Shown here piece by piece: positions 62,218 to 64,000 of a stretch of DNA of 64,000 bases. How positions within the stretch are numbered: position 1 is the stretch's first letter; each line of letters opens with the position of its first letter. Source of the DNA: Ferrimonas marina (GTDB lineage Bacteria; Pseudomonadota; Gammaproteobacteria; Enterobacterales; Shewanellaceae). Position numbers and translations under genes: made by a program. Below the pieces are notes generated by a model that searched no databases, was not told where the DNA came from, and was given only the letters and a program-made list of their open reading frames with translations. Location: NCBI RefSeq assembly GCF_900129905.1, contig NZ_FQXG01000001.1, positions 186,001 through 250,000 of the forward strand, read 5' to 3'.

Positions 62218-64000
62218 GGACTGACCTCCAGGTTCAACTGCTGGGATTCCTCTCCCTCGGCAAAGACAACGGTGATCGTCAGCTGATGGTTGCCGCTGCC
62301 CAGGGCATCGAAGTCGAAGGGCAGGGCATCCCGGGCGGTGTTCTTGGCGGTACCGCCAAGGTCCCAGGGGGCCTTGCGCTCGGTCTGCACCAGACTGCCA
62401 TTCACCTCGAAACGCACCTCTGTGACGTCACCTTGTGGCTCGACGAAGACGTAGCCACTACCGCTGAGGGGGCGGCTGCCGAGCAGCTGCGGCATGCTCC
62501 GGTCCGGCTGTGCCGACCACCAAACCGGGGTGGCGGTCACTTTCGGCAGCAGGGTGAGATCCACTAACAGCTCACTGTCGCCGTCACTGGTGGTGGCAAT
62601 GATGCGGCCCTGGTAGCTTCCGGGTGTCAGGGCGCTGGCATCGATGGACAGGGACAGGGTCGCTGGTGTCTGCGTTGCGGTCGGGGCGACGGTCAGCCAG
62701 GGCACATCGCTGGCCAGGGTCACCGCCACGCTCTCGTTGGCACTGACGTTGCTGCTCAACACCAGCTGACTTTCTGGCGCTGCCAACTGCGCCCGCAGCG
62801 GCCCGGGGGCAAACTGGGCCAGGTTGGTGTCGACCACGTTATCGACTACCAGCTGGGCTTCGATCGGCAGTGTGCTGTTGTCCGCCAGGCGCAACATCGC
62901 CTGCAGTTGGTGCGGCCCTTCGCTAAGGGTGGTGGTGTCGAAGGGGCGCGCGCTGCGATCCGATTCGGTGCCACCGAGATCCCAGGGAGCCCGGTTCTCC
63001 TGTTGTATCTGTACCCCGTCCAGGCTGAAGACCACCTGGTTCAGCTCCTCCTCAGGCAGCACAAAGGCGTAGATGTTGCCTGCCACGCTTTGTCCATTGG
63101 CGCCCTTGGCCAGGCTGCGATCCGGCGAATCGGACAGGTAGATGCGGTATTGGTCTGTGGTGACGTTGAGGGTCACCGGAACCGAACGATTCAGGCCGGT
63201 GTTGCTGCTGATCTCTACCGAACCCAGGTACTGGCCCGGCTCCAGCCCGGTGCTGTCCACTACCACATTGAGGGAAAACTGCTCAGAGCCGCTTTCCGGC
63301 TGGACGCTGATCCAGCCTTGCTCGCTGCTGGCGATCAGCACCCCCACGCCTTCGCTCAGGCTGGCTTGCAGCGGCAGGGACAGGGTCTGATCCGGCTCCA
63401 GGCTGGCGCTGAGGCTGACCGGGTTGGTAAGGATCGCCGGGCCACAGGCCTGGGCGATGGTGAACTGGTCGACAATACGCAATGGTTGGCCGGCATTGAT
63501 GCCATAGGTAGTGATCTGGATATCCCCCTGGGCATCGAAGGCGAGCTGGCTGATGTGATGGGCGTCGTTGTTACGCACCGCGGTCCAGCTGGGGGCGGGA
63601 TCGTTCAGCCAGTCTGAGAAGCTGCCATTGCGGTTACTGATCTTGCCGCCGGGGCTGATCTTCATGTAGGTAGTGCCGGGCTGGTCGTAACAGGTCAGAT
63701 CCTCGGTTACGGCCCGGTTGGTGGCGGGCACGTCCACCAGCGGCAGGGTGCGCTCATAGGACTGGTCGTGAGCGGTCAGCACCAGGCGAATGTCGTGCTC
63801 TTCAAACAGCGGCCCGATCTGGGCTCTGAGTTTCTCCGCCGAAGGGTGGTTGCTGCCGTCGGAGAACGGCGGGGCGTGCATAAAGGGGATCACCCAGCGG
63901 TAGTTGAGATCCTTGATGGCATCGAGGTGATCGCTGAGCCACTCCAGCGCCGAACCGCGCATCTGCTCATCTTCGTTAAAGGCGTAGACCTCGATAAAGT
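62214..64000 (-). CDS. Large exported-type metallophosphoesterase with repeated C-terminal domains, partial
   Basis: 595 codons plus stop are visible; the 5' part is off the right edge and the frame stays open there. The N-terminal visible part has metallophosphatase-like motifs (VIPFMHAPPFSDGSNHP, LVLTAHDQSYERTLPL) and matches the end of a calcineurin-like catalytic domain. It is followed by a BACON/Ig-like domain and two related modules, each with PWDLGGT and PFD marks (roughly 95 residues apart at residues about 320 and 535 of the visible part). Probably secreted; the substrate cannot be named. Confidence 0.8.
   Translation of the reverse strand, partial: FIEVYAFNEDEQMRGSALEWLSDHLDAIKDLNYRWVIPFMHAPPFSDGSNHPSAEKLRAQIGPLFEEHDIRLVLTAHDQSYERTLPLVDVPATNRAVTEDLTCYDQPGTTYMKISPGGKISNRNGSFSDWLNDPAPSWTAVRNNDAHHISQLAFDAQGDIQITTYGINAGQPLRIVDQFTIAQACGPAILTNPVSLSASLEPDQTLSLPLQASLSEGVGVLIASSEQGWISVQPESGSEQFSLNVVVDSTGLEPGQYLGSVEISSNTGLNRSVPVTLNVTTDQYRIYLSDSPDRSLAKGANGQSVAGNIYAFVLPEEELNQVVFSLDGVQIQQENRAPWDLGGTESDRSARPFDTTTLSEGPHQLQAMLRLADNSTLPIEAQLVVDNVVDTNLAQFAPGPLRAQLAAPESQLVLSSNVSANESVAVTLASDVPWLTVAPTATQTPATLSLSIDASALTPGSYQGRIIATTSDGDSELLVDLTLLPKVTATPVWWSAQPDRSMPQLLGSRPLSGSGYVFVEPQGDVTEVRFEVNGSLVQTERKAPWDLGGTAKNTARDALPFDFDALGSGNHQLTITVVFAEGEESQQLNLEVSP

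Overview
The window looks like chromosomal DNA of a marine gammaproteobacterium of the Alteromonadales type. My best guess is a Ferrimonas or a close Shewanella relative, but this is inferred from gene content, not from a marker gene. Three things point there: the conserved blocks yoaA-tsaB...fadD-rnd and dsbB-nhaB-fadR-spoVR; a giant formate dehydrogenase fused to a GltD-like NAD(P)/FAD module, as I recall from Shewanella; and a GC-rich codon usage everywhere except one AT-rich island. I see no rRNA, tRNA, CRISPR array, transposase or integrase gene.

Layout: 1-3567 is the start of the histidine operon on the minus strand (hisL leader with six His codons, attenuator, hisG, hisD, hisC, start of hisB). 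3.7-6.7 kb holds yoaA, tsaB and a small unknown gene. 6.9-8.5 kb is a run of five small unknown genes, several overlapping, inserted in the otherwise conserved yoaA-tsaB-fadD-rnd block. An exported methyltransferase-like protein and an alpha/beta hydrolase follow. 10.5-15.1 kb has two acyl-CoA synthetases flanking RNase D, the second with a palindrome resembling a PsrA box. 15.3-17.1 kb is ycgL, a lytic transglycosylase and a YcgN-family gene. 17.1-17.6 kb holds copy A of a non-coding repeat. 17.7-25.8 kb is dsbB, nhaB, fadR and the spoVR/yeaH/prkA stress group. 26-33.6 kb is mostly housekeeping (sodB, grxD, speB, a nitroreductase, ilvIH) plus two lipoproteins.

33.6-37.3 kb carries mauG, mtoX and a SCO/SenC gene, the gene company typical of bacterial methanethiol oxidase, so the organism probably oxidises methanethiol in the periplasm. 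A bile acid:sodium symporter-family transporter follows. 38.5-40.8 kb is an AT-rich array of five small gene cassettes on the minus strand, each followed by an attC-like site, with no integrase in the window: a CALIN (cluster of attC sites lacking an integron integrase). 41-48.7 kb has a RimJ-like acetyltransferase, an ankyrin-repeat lipoprotein, the formate dehydrogenase and a MaoP homologue.

48.7-55.7 kb is a light/DNA-repair region. Cryptochrome-DASH, a class I-type photolyase, a DUF2256 zinc-ribbon-like protein and an iron-sulfur (6-4)-type photolyase overlap each other on the minus strand, behind an SDR and a DUF1643 gene, with a divergent DUF393-SDR pair. Copy B of the repeat (55.9-56.1 kb) follows the ggt terminator exactly as copy A follows the ycgN terminator. 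56.2-64 kb has gamma-glutamyltransferase, an MccF-type self-immunity peptidase homologue, a three-gene ABC-2 exporter and the 3' part of a large phosphoesterase-like protein that runs off the right edge.
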